A DNA stretch of 60,824 bases from Candidatus Gastranaerophilales bacterium (GTDB taxonomy: Bacteria; Cyanobacteriota; Vampirovibrionia; Gastranaerophilales; Gastranaerophilaceae): assembly GCA_944322935.1 (NCBI GenBank), contig CALUQO010000012.1:1-60824 (forward strand). Direction: 5' to 3'. The position numbers and the translations under genes were made by a program. The notes under the pieces were generated by a model. The model ran no database searches and was not told where the DNA came from. It saw nothing but the letters and a program-made list of their open reading frames with translations. Of the stretch, positions 1-10,128 are shown in pieces; the stretch's first letter is position 1; the number at the start of each line of letters is the position of its first letter.

Positions 1-490
1 TTCAGAATGACAGCGGGATTTTTGCGCATCTGTGGCGCTTGTGTTAACTTTCCGGGTTCGTTAACTATTTACAGATAACAGTTTATTTGGGGAAAAGTAA
101 AGCTTTTTCGTGAAGCCATTTTTCAGGCTTCGCCCCATCTCAGCCGAAAAAGAAGGCAAATCCGCATCTTGGATTATTGGCGTTCACAAGGTTAAGCATT
201 TCGTTTCGAATTTTTAGAATAAAAATTCTTCGTCTTGAAATCGGACACTCCGGCGGAGTAACATCCGCCTACGTATGGGGCGTTCCCGTTGGTCAGCCCC
301 GTCCGATTCCGCTCTTCATTAACCTTGTTCACATGGCTGTTCGCTCGTCTGTTTCACAGACTCGACACCACAGCCGCTCAAAATCCGCTCCCGCCGGAGA
401 GGGTACCGGCAGACTAAAGTCTGCCATACGATTCTCAACATATACGGGGCAAGCCAATACGTTTTATAAATATTCTGTCCCGGGATACTA
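1..490. other. Gene-free stretch with repeat fragments
   Basis: I see no convincing gene here. The window opens inside a copy of a dispersed repeat (the bases TTCAGAATGACAGC), whose complete copies lie at 49698, 50312, 50445 and 57383. Around 122-146 is a minus-strand fragment resembling the GGGGCGAAGCC module found at 50015 and 60739. At 409-426 is a GGCAGACT/AGTCTGCC inverted repeat, also seen near 28898 and 60561. A 104-codon open frame at 177-491 has basic, low-complexity, non-family-like composition and no ribosome binding site, so I treat it as spurious. Confidence 0.6.
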
Positions 491-525
491 AAAAGGCCCT
501 TGCATAGCTGCAAAGGCCTTTTTTT
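491..525 (-). terminator. Terminator after rpoC2
   Basis: The arms AAAAGGCC and GGCCTTTT are joined by a second stem, TTGCA/TGCAA, giving a strong hairpin with a T run on both strands. It starts 20 bases past the rpoC2 stop, so it most likely ends the rpoB-rpoC1-rpoC2 transcript. It may work in both directions. Confidence 0.85.
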
Positions 526-544
526 ACAGTTATTTATTTCAGGT

Positions 545-3500
545 CTATTCTTCGCCCATAGTAAAGTCGGGAGCACCGAACATACCTTCAATTTCTTCCA
601 GAATAGCGGAAGGTTTGCGGGCATTGTTCTTTTGTGCTGCTCTTCTTTGAGCTTCTTTATCTTTTTCTTCGGAAGCGTGTGTTAAGTGGTAGTAACCGGT
701 ACCGGCAGGAATCAATCTACCGATGATTACGTTTTCTTTAAGACCTCTTAACAAGTCTTTTTTACCGTCAACTGCTGCTTCTGTAAGGATTCTTGTAGTT
801 TCCTGGAAGGAAGCTGCAGAGATAAAGCTTTCAGTGTTCAAAGAAGCTTTTGTAATACCGAGCAATACGGGTTCGTATGTAGCCGGCTGTCCGCCTGCTT
901 CTTCAACTGCCTGATTTTCAATTTCAAGTGATTGAATTTCAACCAGTTCGCCCGGAAGAAGTTTTGTGTCGCCCGAATCAACGACTTTAACCTTCTTAGT
1001 CATCTGACGAACGATGATTTCAACGTGTTTATCAGCGATTTCTACACCCTGTGAACGATATACTCTCTGTACTTCGTCTACGAGGTACTGCTGAGCAGCT
1101 TCGATACCGTTTAATCTGATAACATCGTGCGGGTTCAACGGGCCGCTTGTTAAAGGCTGACCAACGTGGATTTGTTGTTTATCTTGAACGATGATATTCG
1201 AATCAATCGGATATTTGATTTCTGTTCTGCCGTTTTCGCTGTTCAAATACAATCTCGGTACATCGTCTTCAATCTCGATTTCGGCAACTGCATCAAACTC
1301 TGCAAGGATAGCTGAATCTTTAGGCTTACGACCTTCAAGAAGTTCTTCTACCCTCGGAAGACCTTGTACAATGTCACCTGTTTTTTGTCTTTCAAATACG
1401 AGGTTGGCTAACATATCGCCTCTCAGTACCAGAGAACCGGAATCAACCTGCAACATTGTACCGGGGCTGATTAAGTACGGACGACCTATACGAACTGTTA
1501 CGGAATCCTTGCCGACAGCAACAACACGACCTGATGTAGGTGTTGTTTCTCCGCTTTCGGAAATTACGCCGTCACGTCTTACAAAGTCGCCTTCTTTAAC
1601 AACCGGTTTTGTTTTGAGTTTAACAACCTGTTCAACATTATCAGAAATAAGAAGCAATCTTCTCAAGTCTTCTCTGTCTGATTTAATGCTTGCAACACCG
1701 TCGTTAACCGCCAGTACCTGAGTTTTTGCAACAGGTTCTTTAGGTGCAATGGTTTGACCGTCTTCAACAAGAAGTTCTGTCTGCAAGGAAGCTTTGTTTG
1801 TACCTTCAACTTCACGTCTTACAATCAATGTTTCAAGTACAACTACCTTCAGGGCATTGTCCTTAGTCATTTCAACCATACCTTTTAAGTGGCTCAAATA
1901 ACCCTGCATTTGAAGAACTAAGCTTGTTCTTGTCAATGTAGAACCGTCAAGGTTTCTTACTCTTGCACCGTCTTTGTATTGCAATTGAGTAACAGGAACG
2001 ATGCTGATAGCTTCGTCCGTGCTTTCAAATTCAATGCTTACTGATTTAGGTTTGATTTCGAACTGTTGAACAGGTCTTACAAGGATTTGGATAGGTTTGT
2101 TAGCGATAGATTCTTCATCGAGTGAAGTAACATCTATTTCTTCATCCAAATCATCAATTTCTAAGCTGTCATCTTCAGATTCAAGGATTGTAACGATAGA
2201 GGTTTGTTTAGCCTTGATTTTACCTGCGATAACAGTACCTGCTTCAACAACTTCGCCTTCTTCAACCTTTAAGTCGCCGATAGAATCGAGTGTATAAATT
2301 TCACCCGGTCTTACAACAACTTCGTGAATTATGTCGTTGAATTCTTTGATTTCAACAATACCGTCGATGTGGGTATAAAGGTCTTTTACAACCTCTGTAC
2401 CTGCTGTAACGAAGGTATTATTTTCAACCATTTTCAAAGTAACGTCTTTGCTTATCTGGTGAACTTCTTCAGGAATGAAGATAACGGAACCCGGTTTTGT
2501 AATAATCTGGTTTTCGTCAACTTCGATACCCTGATATCTGATTTCACCCGAAGAGTTAACAGCATATTCATCATCAAGAAGTTCTGCGATAATCATACCG
2601 TTTTCAACGGAAGTATCAGCAGGAGATTTAACGATGTATTTTTCGCCTGTTGAATCAACCGTCCAGAACTGTTCTTTTTTGGTTGTTTCAAATGTTGCGT
2701 TGGAAGGAGCGATAGAAGCGATTACGATTGTCAATTCTTTACCTTGAACAATCTTTTTAATCTTCTTACCGTCGAATTTAACTTCTTCAACAACAAGGTT
2801 TTCGCCTACTCTGACTTCACCGCCGTGTTCGGATGAAATGTGAGTTTCAGCAAGTTTTTCACCTGTTTTAACTTTTTGACCGTCTTTAACAAGGATTTTA
2901 GAACCGCCCGGAAGGTTATAAACGTCACCGCCCAATACCCAAACAATACCGTTTTTGTTGGCAGTTCTTGATACGTTGCCCTGTCTGTCTTTCTTTTCAT
3001 CGGCAACGAAATCTTCAAAGAATACTTCACCTGACAAATCAGAGTTGATATCCTTTGTAGCTTTTTCCGTTAAACGGCTTCCGTCACCTGATGAAGCGGG
3101 TTCGTACTCGGCAATCATATCGCCTTTTTTGATAGTCATACCGTTAGCAATAAACATTTTTGCGCCTGTCGGTATGTGGTATTTTCTGGACAGTTTTGCG
3201 CCTTTAACTTCCAAGTCGCCTTCTTGAATGTTAACCTGTACGATATCACCGTGACGGGTTCTCATTTCTTTTGTTCTTAACTTAGAAACAACTTCACCGT
3301 CGATTTCGGAGTTAATGTGTTTCATAGCACCAGAACCTTTGAATACACCGCCTGTGTGGAAGGTTCTCATTGTAAGCTGTGTACCGGGTTCACCGATTGA
3401 CTGAGCAGCGATAATACCGATTGCTTCACCAACATCAACCATTTTTTGAGTGGTCATTGCCCATCCGTAGCATTTGCGGCATACACCGTATTCAAGTGCA

Positions 3501-4387
3501 CAGGTTAAAGCAGAACGAACTTTAAGTGCATGAAGTTCAAGAGAGTCAATTTTCTTGATATCTTCTCTGTCCATTGTTGTTCCTGCTTTAACAAGAACGT
3601 TGCCGTCAGCGTCTTTGATATCTTCGGCAATTGTTCTGCCCAAAAGTCTTTCTTTAAGAGGAACAACGATTTTGTCGCCGTCTTTGATATCAGTCATAGT
3701 GATAAATTTTGTTGTATGACAGTCATCTTCTCTGATGATTACGTCTTGAGCAACGTCAACCAGACGTCTTGTCAAGTAACCGGAGTCTGCTGTTTTCAAC
3801 GCTGTGTCTACAAGACCTTTACGTGCACCGTATGAGGAGATGATGTATTCAGTTACTGACAAGCCTTCTTTAAAGTTGGATTTAATCGGCAAGTCGATAA
3901 TTTGTCCCTGTGCGTCTGCCATCAAACCTCTCATACCAACAAGCTGTGATACCTGAGATAAGTTACCTCTCGCACCGGAGAATGCCATCATATAAACCGG
4001 ATTTAATCTGTCAAAGTTTTCAACTACCTGTTCTGTCAACTTTGCAGTTGTTTCTGACCAGGTGTCAATAACCTTTGTATATCTTTCTACCTCGGTGATT
4101 TCACCTTTTAAGTAGCGGTTTGTTGATTTTTCAATTTCTTTTTCAGCTTCTGCAAGCATTTCTTTTTTTACAGGAGGAACGCTCAAGTCGCTGATTGAAA
4201 TTGTTGTACCTGATTTTGTCGCATATTTATAACCGAGGTTTTTCAAGCTGTTAGCAAGGCTGGCAGCTTTAGAACCGCCGTACTCGAGGTAAACCTGAGC
4301 AAGAAGGTTATTCAATGCTTTTTTGTTCATTACCTGATTAATGAACTCCATTGTTTTCTTGTTGTGTTTATGCATTAATGTATCCAT
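545..4387 (-). CDS. rpoC2: RNA polymerase subunit beta-prime (C-terminal part)
   Basis: This is the C-terminal half of the RNA polymerase largest subunit (1280 aa), encoded as its own gene as in Cyanobacteria and their non-photosynthetic relatives. Near residues 220-310 are the cysteines of the beta-prime zinc site (DDCHTTKF, then CALEYGVCRKCYG). The trigger-loop region EPGTQLTMRTFHTGG follows at about 330. A long insertion rich in beta strands fills the middle, as expected for RpoC2, and the conserved LLEGRKPKDSAILAE element lies near the C-terminus. The first ATG has an AAGGGA site 11 nt upstream. Homology to fused beta-prime begins at about residue 13 (MEFINQV), exactly where RpoC1 stops. 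The spacer to rpoC1 is 159 bp, longer than the rpoB-rpoC1 spacer. Confidence 0.97.
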   Translation of the reverse strand: MDTLMHKHNKKTMEFINQVMNKKALNNLLAQVYLEYGGSKAASLANSLKNLGYKYATKSGTTISISDLSVPPVKKEMLAEAEKEIEKSTNRYLKGEITEVERYTKVIDTWSETTAKLTEQVVENFDRLNPVYMMAFSGARGNLSQVSQLVGMRGLMADAQGQIIDLPIKSNFKEGLSVTEYIISSYGARKGLVDTALKTADSGYLTRRLVDVAQDVIIREDDCHTTKFITMTDIKDGDKIVVPLKERLLGRTIAEDIKDADGNVLVKAGTTMDREDIKKIDSLELHALKVRSALTCALEYGVCRKCYGWAMTTQKMVDVGEAIGIIAAQSIGEPGTQLTMRTFHTGGVFKGSGAMKHINSEIDGEVVSKLRTKEMRTRHGDIVQVNIQEGDLEVKGAKLSRKYHIPTGAKMFIANGMTIKKGDMIAEYEPASSGDGSRLTEKATKDINSDLSGEVFFEDFVADEKKDRQGNVSRTANKNGIVWVLGGDVYNLPGGSKILVKDGQKVKTGEKLAETHISSEHGGEVRVGENLVVEEVKFDGKKIKKIVQGKELTIVIASIAPSNATFETTKKEQFWTVDSTGEKYIVKSPADTSVENGMIIAELLDDEYAVNSSGEIRYQGIEVDENQIITKPGSVIFIPEEVHQISKDVTLKMVENNTFVTAGTEVVKDLYTHIDGIVEIKEFNDIIHEVVVRPGEIYTLDSIGDLKVEEGEVVEAGTVIAGKIKAKQTSIVTILESEDDSLEIDDLDEEIDVTSLDEESIANKPIQILVRPVQQFEIKPKSVSIEFESTDEAISIVPVTQLQYKDGARVRNLDGSTLTRTSLVLQMQGYLSHLKGMVEMTKDNALKVVVLETLIVRREVEGTNKASLQTELLVEDGQTIAPKEPVAKTQVLAVNDGVASIKSDREDLRRLLLISDNVEQVVKLKTKPVVKEGDFVRRDGVISESGETTPTSGRVVAVGKDSVTVRIGRPYLISPGTMLQVDSGSLVLRGDMLANLVFERQKTGDIVQGLPRVEELLEGRKPKDSAILAEFDAVAEIEIEDDVPRLYLNSENGRTEIKYPIDSNIIVQDKQQIHVGQPLTSGPLNPHDVIRLNGIEAAQQYLVDEVQRVYRSQGVEIADKHVEIIVRQMTKKVKVVDSGDTKLLPGELVEIQSLEIENQAVEEAGGQPATYEPVLLGITKASLNTESFISAASFQETTRILTEAAVDGKKDLLRGLKENVIIGRLIPAGTGYYHLTHASEEKDKEAQRRAAQKNNARKPSAILEEIEGMFGAPDFTMGEE

Positions 4388-4546
4388 TTTTATTTTCTTC
4401 CCTTAGTTTGTTTTGTACTTCTGAGGAGTTTGTTTTTTGTCTTGAAATACTGACGAAATCCGCATCTTGTCTGCTCGCCTAATTTTTATAATTGGGGCGT
4501 TGTGCCTTCCGCCTGTGCGTAAGGCTTCAGCCTCAGCTCGCAGCCG

Positions 4547-6265
4547 CTATGACGAAAGTGAATTTCTAACTGTTTCGTTAAAGATAATTCTTCCGACAGT
4601 AGTTTCGATTCTTTCGCCTTTTTCATCTCTTACAACGATTTTATCGTGAAGGTCGATGATTTTAGCTTCCAGAGCGGAAATTGCATCGTCAAAGCTGTAG
4701 AAGTAGCCTTTGATGTCGTCTTTTCCGTCGTGGTTTTTCAAAATAGTCAGATAGTACATACCCAATACCATGTCCTGTGTAGGAGTGATAATAGGTTTAC
4801 CTGTTGCCGGTGCAAGGATGTTATTTGTAGCGAGCATCAACATTCTTGCTTCGGTTTGTGCTTCTATTGACAAAGGAACGTGAACAGCCATCTGGTCACC
4901 GTCGAAGTCGGCGTTGAATGCCGTACATACAAGCGGGTGCAGCTGGATTGCTCTACCTTCAACGAGTTTAGGTTCAAATGCCTGAATACCTAATCTGTGA
5001 AGGGTCGGGGCACGGTTCAACAGTACGGGGTGTCCGTCAATAACTTCTTCCAAGATATCCCATACAACCGGTTCCGAACGTTCGATTTTCTTTTTAGCTG
5101 ATTTGATGTTTTGTACCAAACCGCGTTCGATTAATTTATTAACAACGAAAGGTTTAAACAGTTCGATAGCCATTTCTTTAGGCAAACCGCACTGGTTGAG
5201 GTGCAGGCTCGGGCCTACTACGATAACGGAACGGCCTGAGTAGTCAACACGTTTACCCAACAGGTTCTGTCTGAAACGACCCTGTTTACCTTCGATAATG
5301 TTTGATAATGATTTTAACGGTCTGTTGTTAGGACCAACTACCGTTCTGCCTCTTCTGCCGTTATCAATAAGTGCGTCAACGGCTTCCTGAAGCATACGTT
5401 TTTCGTTTCTTACGATGATTTCGGGAGCGCCCATTTCAAGCAATCTTAACAAACGGTTGTTTCTGTTGATAACACGTCTGTAAAGGTCGTTTAAGTCTGA
5501 TGTTGCAAAACGTCCGCCGTCCAATTGAACCATAGGTCTCAAGTCCGGAGGAGTAACAGGCAGAACATCCATAATCATCCAGGTAGGTTCTGTGTTAGAA
5601 GCAATAAGAGATTCGATAAGTCTTAATCTCTTGATTAATTTTGCTCTCTTTTGAACGGAACCGCCTGCTTGAGCAAGCTCGCCTCTGATTTCTTCAACGA
5701 GTTCTGTCATGTTGATTTCGCCAAGAAGTTCTTTGATTGCTTCGGCACCGATACCCACTTTCAAAGCGGATTCTTCGTTTTCCATAATGAAGTCTTCGTA
5801 TTCTTCTTCGGAGAGCAATTGATATTTCTTAAAGCCTGAATCAGCAGGGTCAATAACAACATAGTTGTTAAAATAGATAACCTGTTCAAGATCTTTTAAA
5901 GACATATCTAAAAGCAAGCCCAGATATGAAGGAATACCCTTCAAGAACCAGATGTGAGAAACAGGAGCGGCAAGTTTGATATGCCCCATTCTGTGTCTTC
6001 TTACTTTTGAATCGGTAACTTCAACGCCGCAGCGTTCGCAGATGATACCTTTGTGTCTTACTCTTTTATATTTACCGCAGAAACATTCCCAGTCCTTTGT
6101 AGGTCCAAAGATACGTTCGCAGAACAAACCGTCTCTTTCGGGTTTTAAGGTTCTGTAGTTGATTGTTTCCGGCTTTGTAACTTCGCCGTATGACCATTTC
6201 AGTATACGCTCCGGAGAAGCGATACTGATTCGTATATAGTCAAAATAATCTATACTTGTAGACAA
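4547..6265 (-). CDS. rpoC1: RNA polymerase subunit gamma (beta-prime N-terminal part)
   Basis: This is the N-terminal half of the split beta-prime subunit (572 aa; cyanobacterial gamma subunit). The zinc-binding clamp element has the CFC...CERC arrangement at about residues 60-80. The catalytic magnesium site [12 protein letters not shown] lies near residue 450, and the [16 protein letters not shown] segment precedes it. The protein ends just after the [10 protein letters not shown] element that in fused RpoC leads straight into the segment starting RpoC2, so the split point is clear. The start codon is TTG, supported by an AAAGGAG site 8 nt upstream. The gene lies 38 bp after rpoB in the same transcription unit. 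Confidence 0.97.
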   Translation of the reverse strand: MSTSIDYFDYIRISIASPERILKWSYGEVTKPETINYRTLKPERDGLFCERIFGPTKDWECFCGKYKRVRHKGIICERCGVEVTDSKVRRHRMGHIKLAAPVSHIWFLKGIPSYLGLLLDMSLKDLEQVIYFNNYVVIDPADSGFKKYQLLSEEEYEDFIMENEESALKVGIGAEAIKELLGEINMTELVEEIRGELAQAGGSVQKRAKLIKRLRLIESLIASNTEPTWMIMDVLPVTPPDLRPMVQLDGGRFATSDLNDLYRRVINRNNRLLRLLEMGAPEIIVRNEKRMLQEAVDALIDNGRRGRTVVGPNNRPLKSLSNIIEGKQGRFRQNLLGKRVDYSGRSVIVVGPSLHLNQCGLPKEMAIELFKPFVVNKLIERGLVQNIKSAKKKIERSEPVVWDILEEVIDGHPVLLNRAPTLHRLGIQAFEPKLVEGRAIQLHPLVCTAFNADFDGDQMAVHVPLSIEAQTEARMLMLATNNILAPATGKPIITPTQDMVLGMYYLTILKNHDGKDDIKGYFYSFDDAISALEAKIIDLHDKIVVRDEKGERIETTVGRIIFNETVRNSLSS

Positions 6266-6303
6266 TTTATTATCTCCTTTAATTATTAATTCTTAAGGTA
6301 GTT

Positions 6304-9300
6304 TTACTCTTTAAATGATGTAGGTGTTTCAAAGAAGTTGATATTCAACAGCTCTGAATCGATATCCGACAGAGTTCTTTTTGCGGAGGATTTTCTCAAA
6401 TCATCCGTGTCGGACATAAGGTCAACTTCTTCACCGCCTTTTTTAGCAACAGTGATATCCAAACCGATAGATTGAAGTTCTCTAACGAGTACTTTAAACG
6501 ACTCGGGGATACCCGGTCTCGGAATGTTGTCGCCTTTAACGATTGCTTCGTATGCTCTGGAACGTCCGTTAACATCGTCTGATTTGATAGTCAACATTTC
6601 TTGCAGAGTATAAGCAGCACCGTAAGCTTCCAACGCCCAAACCTCCATCTCACCGAATCTCTGGCCGCCGAATTGAGCTTTACCGCCTAACGGCTGTTGT
6701 GTTACGAGTGAGTATGGACCTGTGCTTCTTGCGTGAATTTTGTCATCTACAAGGTGAACAAGTTTCAATATGTATGTCAAACCAACTGCAACAGGTCTGT
6801 CGAACGGTTCGCCGGTTCTGCCGTCGATAAGTCTTACCTTACCGTCTTCGCCGACCCAGTCAACGCCTGTAGCTTTGATACCTTTAAGAAGTTCTTCTTT
6901 GGTAACTTTTTCTGACATACCGTCACCGTACATTTCATCGAATGACGGTGCTTCGTAATGTTGTTTGTTCAAGTATGCGGCCATACCTAACAAGTTTTCA
7001 TAAGTCTGGCCAACGTTCATACGGGAAGGTACACCAAGAGGGTTCAACACAACATCAACCGGTGTTCCGTCAGGTAAGAACGGCATATCTTCCTTAGGAA
7101 GAATTCTTGAAACAATACCTTTGTTTCCGTGGCGGCCTGAAAGTTTGTCACCTACAGAAACCTTACGTTTTTGAGCAATGTAAACTCTGATAACGGTGTT
7201 AGCTCCAGGTGGCAGTTCATCGCCTTTTTCACGGTCGAATACTTTAACGTCGACTACACGACCGCCTTCACCGTGAGGAACTCTCAGTGAGTTATCTTTT
7301 ACATCTCTTGCTTTTTCAGCAAAGATTGCTCTTAACAGTTTTTCTTCCGGCGGGTGTTCGGATTCGCCTTTCGGTGTAACTTTACCTACCAGAATATCGT
7401 CAGCGTAAACTCTTGCACCGATTCTTACGATACCTCTTTCGTCCAGGTGACGTAAAGATTCTTCGGAAACGTTCGGAACTTCTCTTGTGATTTCTTCAGG
7501 TCCGAGTTTAGTTTGACGAGCGTCTATTTCTAATTTTTCAATGTGTACTGAAGTGAAGATATCGTCGTAAACGCATCTTTCGGAAAGCAGGATAGCATCT
7601 TCGTAGTTATAGCCTTCCCAGGGCATATAAGCAAGAAGTACGTTTTTACCGAGTGAAAGTTCGCCCATATTTGTAGACGCACCGTCGGCAATTACATCAC
7701 CCGCTTTAACTTCGTCACCGTCACGTACGATAGGTTTCTGGTTAATGCAGGTATCCTGGTTGCTTCTTACATATTTCATCAACTGATATCTGTGGAGTTT
7801 GTTAGCTTTATCTCTGATGTAGATTTCTTCGCCCACAACCTTTTCAACAGTACCGTCAACATCGGATACAACAACCATACCGGAGTCTTTAGCGGCTCTC
7901 TTTTCAAGACCGGTACCTACAACAGGACGGTCAGTGATAAGAAGAGGTACTGACTGACGCTGCATGTTAGAACCCATCAATGCACGGTTAGCATCGTCGT
8001 GCTCGATGAACGGAATCAACGATGTAGCAACGGAGAAGATTTGAATCGGAGAAACACCGATGTAGTCAACTCTGTTTGCTTCAGACATTGCGAATTCGGA
8101 TCTGTAACGTACAGGTACGTACGGATATTTGATGCTCTTGTCAGGGTTCAACTCAAGGTCAGCCGGAGCAATACGAAGGTTATCTTCTTCGTCCGCTGTC
8201 AGGTAGTGAACCTCGTCTGTTACAACGCCGTCTTTAACAGCGAAGAACGGAGATTCGATAAAGCCGTAATCATTAACTTTTGCGTGAGTAGCCAAAGAAC
8301 CGATAAGACCTGCGTTCGGACCTTCAGGAGTTTCAACCGGACAAATACGTCCGTAGTGTGAAGGGTGGATGTCACGAACAGCAAACCCTGCTCTTTCTCT
8401 AACAAGACCGCCGGGCCCTAAAGCTGAAATACGTCTTTTGTGAGTCAATTCAGCCAGCGGGTTAATCTGGTCCATGAACTGTGACAACTGAGATGAACCG
8501 AAGAACTCTTTCAATGAAGCAACTAACGGCTTAGTATTCAAAAGGTTCAACGGAGTCAAGGTGTCAGAGTCTTGAAGAGTCATTCTTTCTTTAACGATTC
8601 TTTCGATTCTTGAAAGACCTACTCTGAACTGGTTTTGAAGCAATTCACCAACGGAGCGGATTCTTCTGTTTCCGAGGTGGTCAATATCATCAACGGAACC
8701 TTCGTCATAAGTTAAGTTGATTAAGTATTCGATTGATGCGACCAAATCCTGAATAGTGATTGTTCTTTGAGTTTCAGGCAGGTTCAAGCCCAGTTTTTTG
8801 TTCAATTTATAACGACCTACACGACCGATATCGTATTTCTTTTCGTCGAAGAAACGTGCTTCGAGAATAGAACGTCCGCCTGCAGCAGAAGCGGGGTCGC
8901 CGGGTCTTAATTTTTTATAGATTTCGATTAAAGCATCATCTGTTGTTTCCGTTGTATCTTTATCAAGAGTCTTTTTCAAGAATTCTGCGTGAGTAAAGAG
9001 GTTTTCCATTTCAGAAACAGTGATACCCAATGCTTTAAGCAATGTAGTAGCCAAGATTTTTCTGTTTTTATCAATCTTAACGTAGATTACATCGTTAGCA
9101 TCGGTTTCAATTTTTAACCATGCACCTCTGTTAGGAATAAGAGTTGCGTTATATAAACGTTTACCTGTCGGAGAAATCTCGCGTTTGAAGTAAACACCGG
9201 GGGAGCGGACAATCTGTGATACGATTACACGTTCCGCACCGTTTACAATGAATGTACCTTTATCGGTCATTGTCGGAATATCACCGATGTAAACTTCCTG

Positions 9301-9618
9301 TTCCTTGATTTCACCTGTGTCACGGTTGACAAGTCTGACCATAACACGGAGTTGTTTTGCATAAGTAGCATCGTGAATACGAGCTTCTTCAACAGTGTAT
9401 TTCGGATTATCGAAGGTGTAGTTAGGAAGGAAGTGTAATTCCAAACGACCTGTATAGTCTTTAATAGGAGAGAATGAAAGCAATTCTTCCTTTAAGCCTT
9501 CTTTGAGAAACCATTCAAAAGAATTCTTTTGAACTTCAATTAAGTCAGGTAAATCATCCAATCTGGTATTTGGGATACCCATTGGTGTTACTCTGGTTGC
9601 TAGTTGTTTTGTCGACAT
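6304..9618 (-). CDS. rpoB: RNA polymerase subunit beta
   Basis: This is the beta subunit of RNA polymerase (1104 aa), slightly short of cyanobacterial RpoB and without large lineage inserts that I can recognise. The rifampicin-pocket region near residue 375 reads SQFMDQ then [14 protein letters not shown], so the residues equivalent to E. coli D516, H526 and S531 are the sensitive-type ones. Other hallmarks are [13 protein letters not shown] near the active site and the C-terminal [15 protein letters not shown] segment that contacts beta-prime. The ATG start has a GAGG site about 8 nt upstream. It is the first gene of the rpoB-rpoC1-rpoC2 unit. The usual upstream rplJ-rplL genes are not adjacent; instead there is a spacer of about 0.5 kb and a divergent gene. 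Confidence 0.98.
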   Translation of the reverse strand: MSTKQLATRVTPMGIPNTRLDDLPDLIEVQKNSFEWFLKEGLKEELLSFSPIKDYTGRLELHFLPNYTFDNPKYTVEEARIHDATYAKQLRVMVRLVNRDTGEIKEQEVYIGDIPTMTDKGTFIVNGAERVIVSQIVRSPGVYFKREISPTGKRLYNATLIPNRGAWLKIETDANDVIYVKIDKNRKILATTLLKALGITVSEMENLFTHAEFLKKTLDKDTTETTDDALIEIYKKLRPGDPASAAGGRSILEARFFDEKKYDIGRVGRYKLNKKLGLNLPETQRTITIQDLVASIEYLINLTYDEGSVDDIDHLGNRRIRSVGELLQNQFRVGLSRIERIVKERMTLQDSDTLTPLNLLNTKPLVASLKEFFGSSQLSQFMDQINPLAELTHKRRISALGPGGLVRERAGFAVRDIHPSHYGRICPVETPEGPNAGLIGSLATHAKVNDYGFIESPFFAVKDGVVTDEVHYLTADEEDNLRIAPADLELNPDKSIKYPYVPVRYRSEFAMSEANRVDYIGVSPIQIFSVATSLIPFIEHDDANRALMGSNMQRQSVPLLITDRPVVGTGLEKRAAKDSGMVVVSDVDGTVEKVVGEEIYIRDKANKLHRYQLMKYVRSNQDTCINQKPIVRDGDEVKAGDVIADGASTNMGELSLGKNVLLAYMPWEGYNYEDAILLSERCVYDDIFTSVHIEKLEIDARQTKLGPEEITREVPNVSEESLRHLDERGIVRIGARVYADDILVGKVTPKGESEHPPEEKLLRAIFAEKARDVKDNSLRVPHGEGGRVVDVKVFDREKGDELPPGANTVIRVYIAQKRKVSVGDKLSGRHGNKGIVSRILPKEDMPFLPDGTPVDVVLNPLGVPSRMNVGQTYENLLGMAAYLNKQHYEAPSFDEMYGDGMSEKVTKEELLKGIKATGVDWVGEDGKVRLIDGRTGEPFDRPVAVGLTYILKLVHLVDDKIHARSTGPYSLVTQQPLGGKAQFGGQRFGEMEVWALEAYGAAYTLQEMLTIKSDDVNGRSRAYEAIVKGDNIPRPGIPESFKVLVRELQSIGLDITVAKKGGEEVDLMSDTDDLRKSSAKRTLSDIDSELLNINFFETPTSFKE

Positions 9619-10128
9619 TTATTTACCTCGCTAAATGTGGCTTACTACATTAAATTTTGTAAACTGTTATTAAATTTTCGGGCATAGACTCCGTACGCAT
9701 ACTGCTCCCCGGACTCTAATGATATGTGAATTTGTAATTACAAGTTATAGTTATACTCATATCTAACCATTATATAATCTTATTTGCTAAAACATGCCCG
9801 TCAAGAAAAACACCGAGTTTTAACCAATTTTGTGAAACATTTTTTAATATTATTTAACAAAATTGTTACATTTGGTTTCAAATCCTTGCTATGACCGGAA
9901 AAACCTGTCAAGTGGTATGGCAAAAAGCACACGTACATTATATCGCATTATGTTTGATTTTTCTGCCGGATTATTGAGTTTTAAAATATTTCAAATTTAA
10001 AACAAGTTTTTAATTGCACAAGGAACGCTCTGACGATTTTTTTGTAAATTTTTGTTATTTGTCTGCCGGTATAATTAAAGTTTTTGCTTAATCTGCCGTT
10101 AATAAAAATAGAAAGCAACAGGTGTGAA
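9619..10128. other. Divergent intergenic region rpoB / 10129
   Basis: This spacer of about 510 bp must hold promoters for rpoB (minus) and for the gene at 10129 (plus). A TATAAT on the minus strand lies at 9774-9769 within a symmetric ATTATATAAT, but its -35 match is poor. On the plus strand a TATAAT lies at 10070-10075, again with a weak -35. The rpoB leader would be about 145 nt long and could fold, but I recognise no ribosomal-protein-type leader. No gene is seen. Confidence 0.5.

Noticed and set aside
177-491. Protein-coding gene of 104 codons
   Set aside because: No ribosome binding site and biased composition; it overlaps the terminator and repeat fragments.
9769-9797. Firm rpoB promoter
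   Set aside because: The TATAAT is good, but the sequence 17 bp upstream (GCATGT) does not match a -35 box and alternatives exist.
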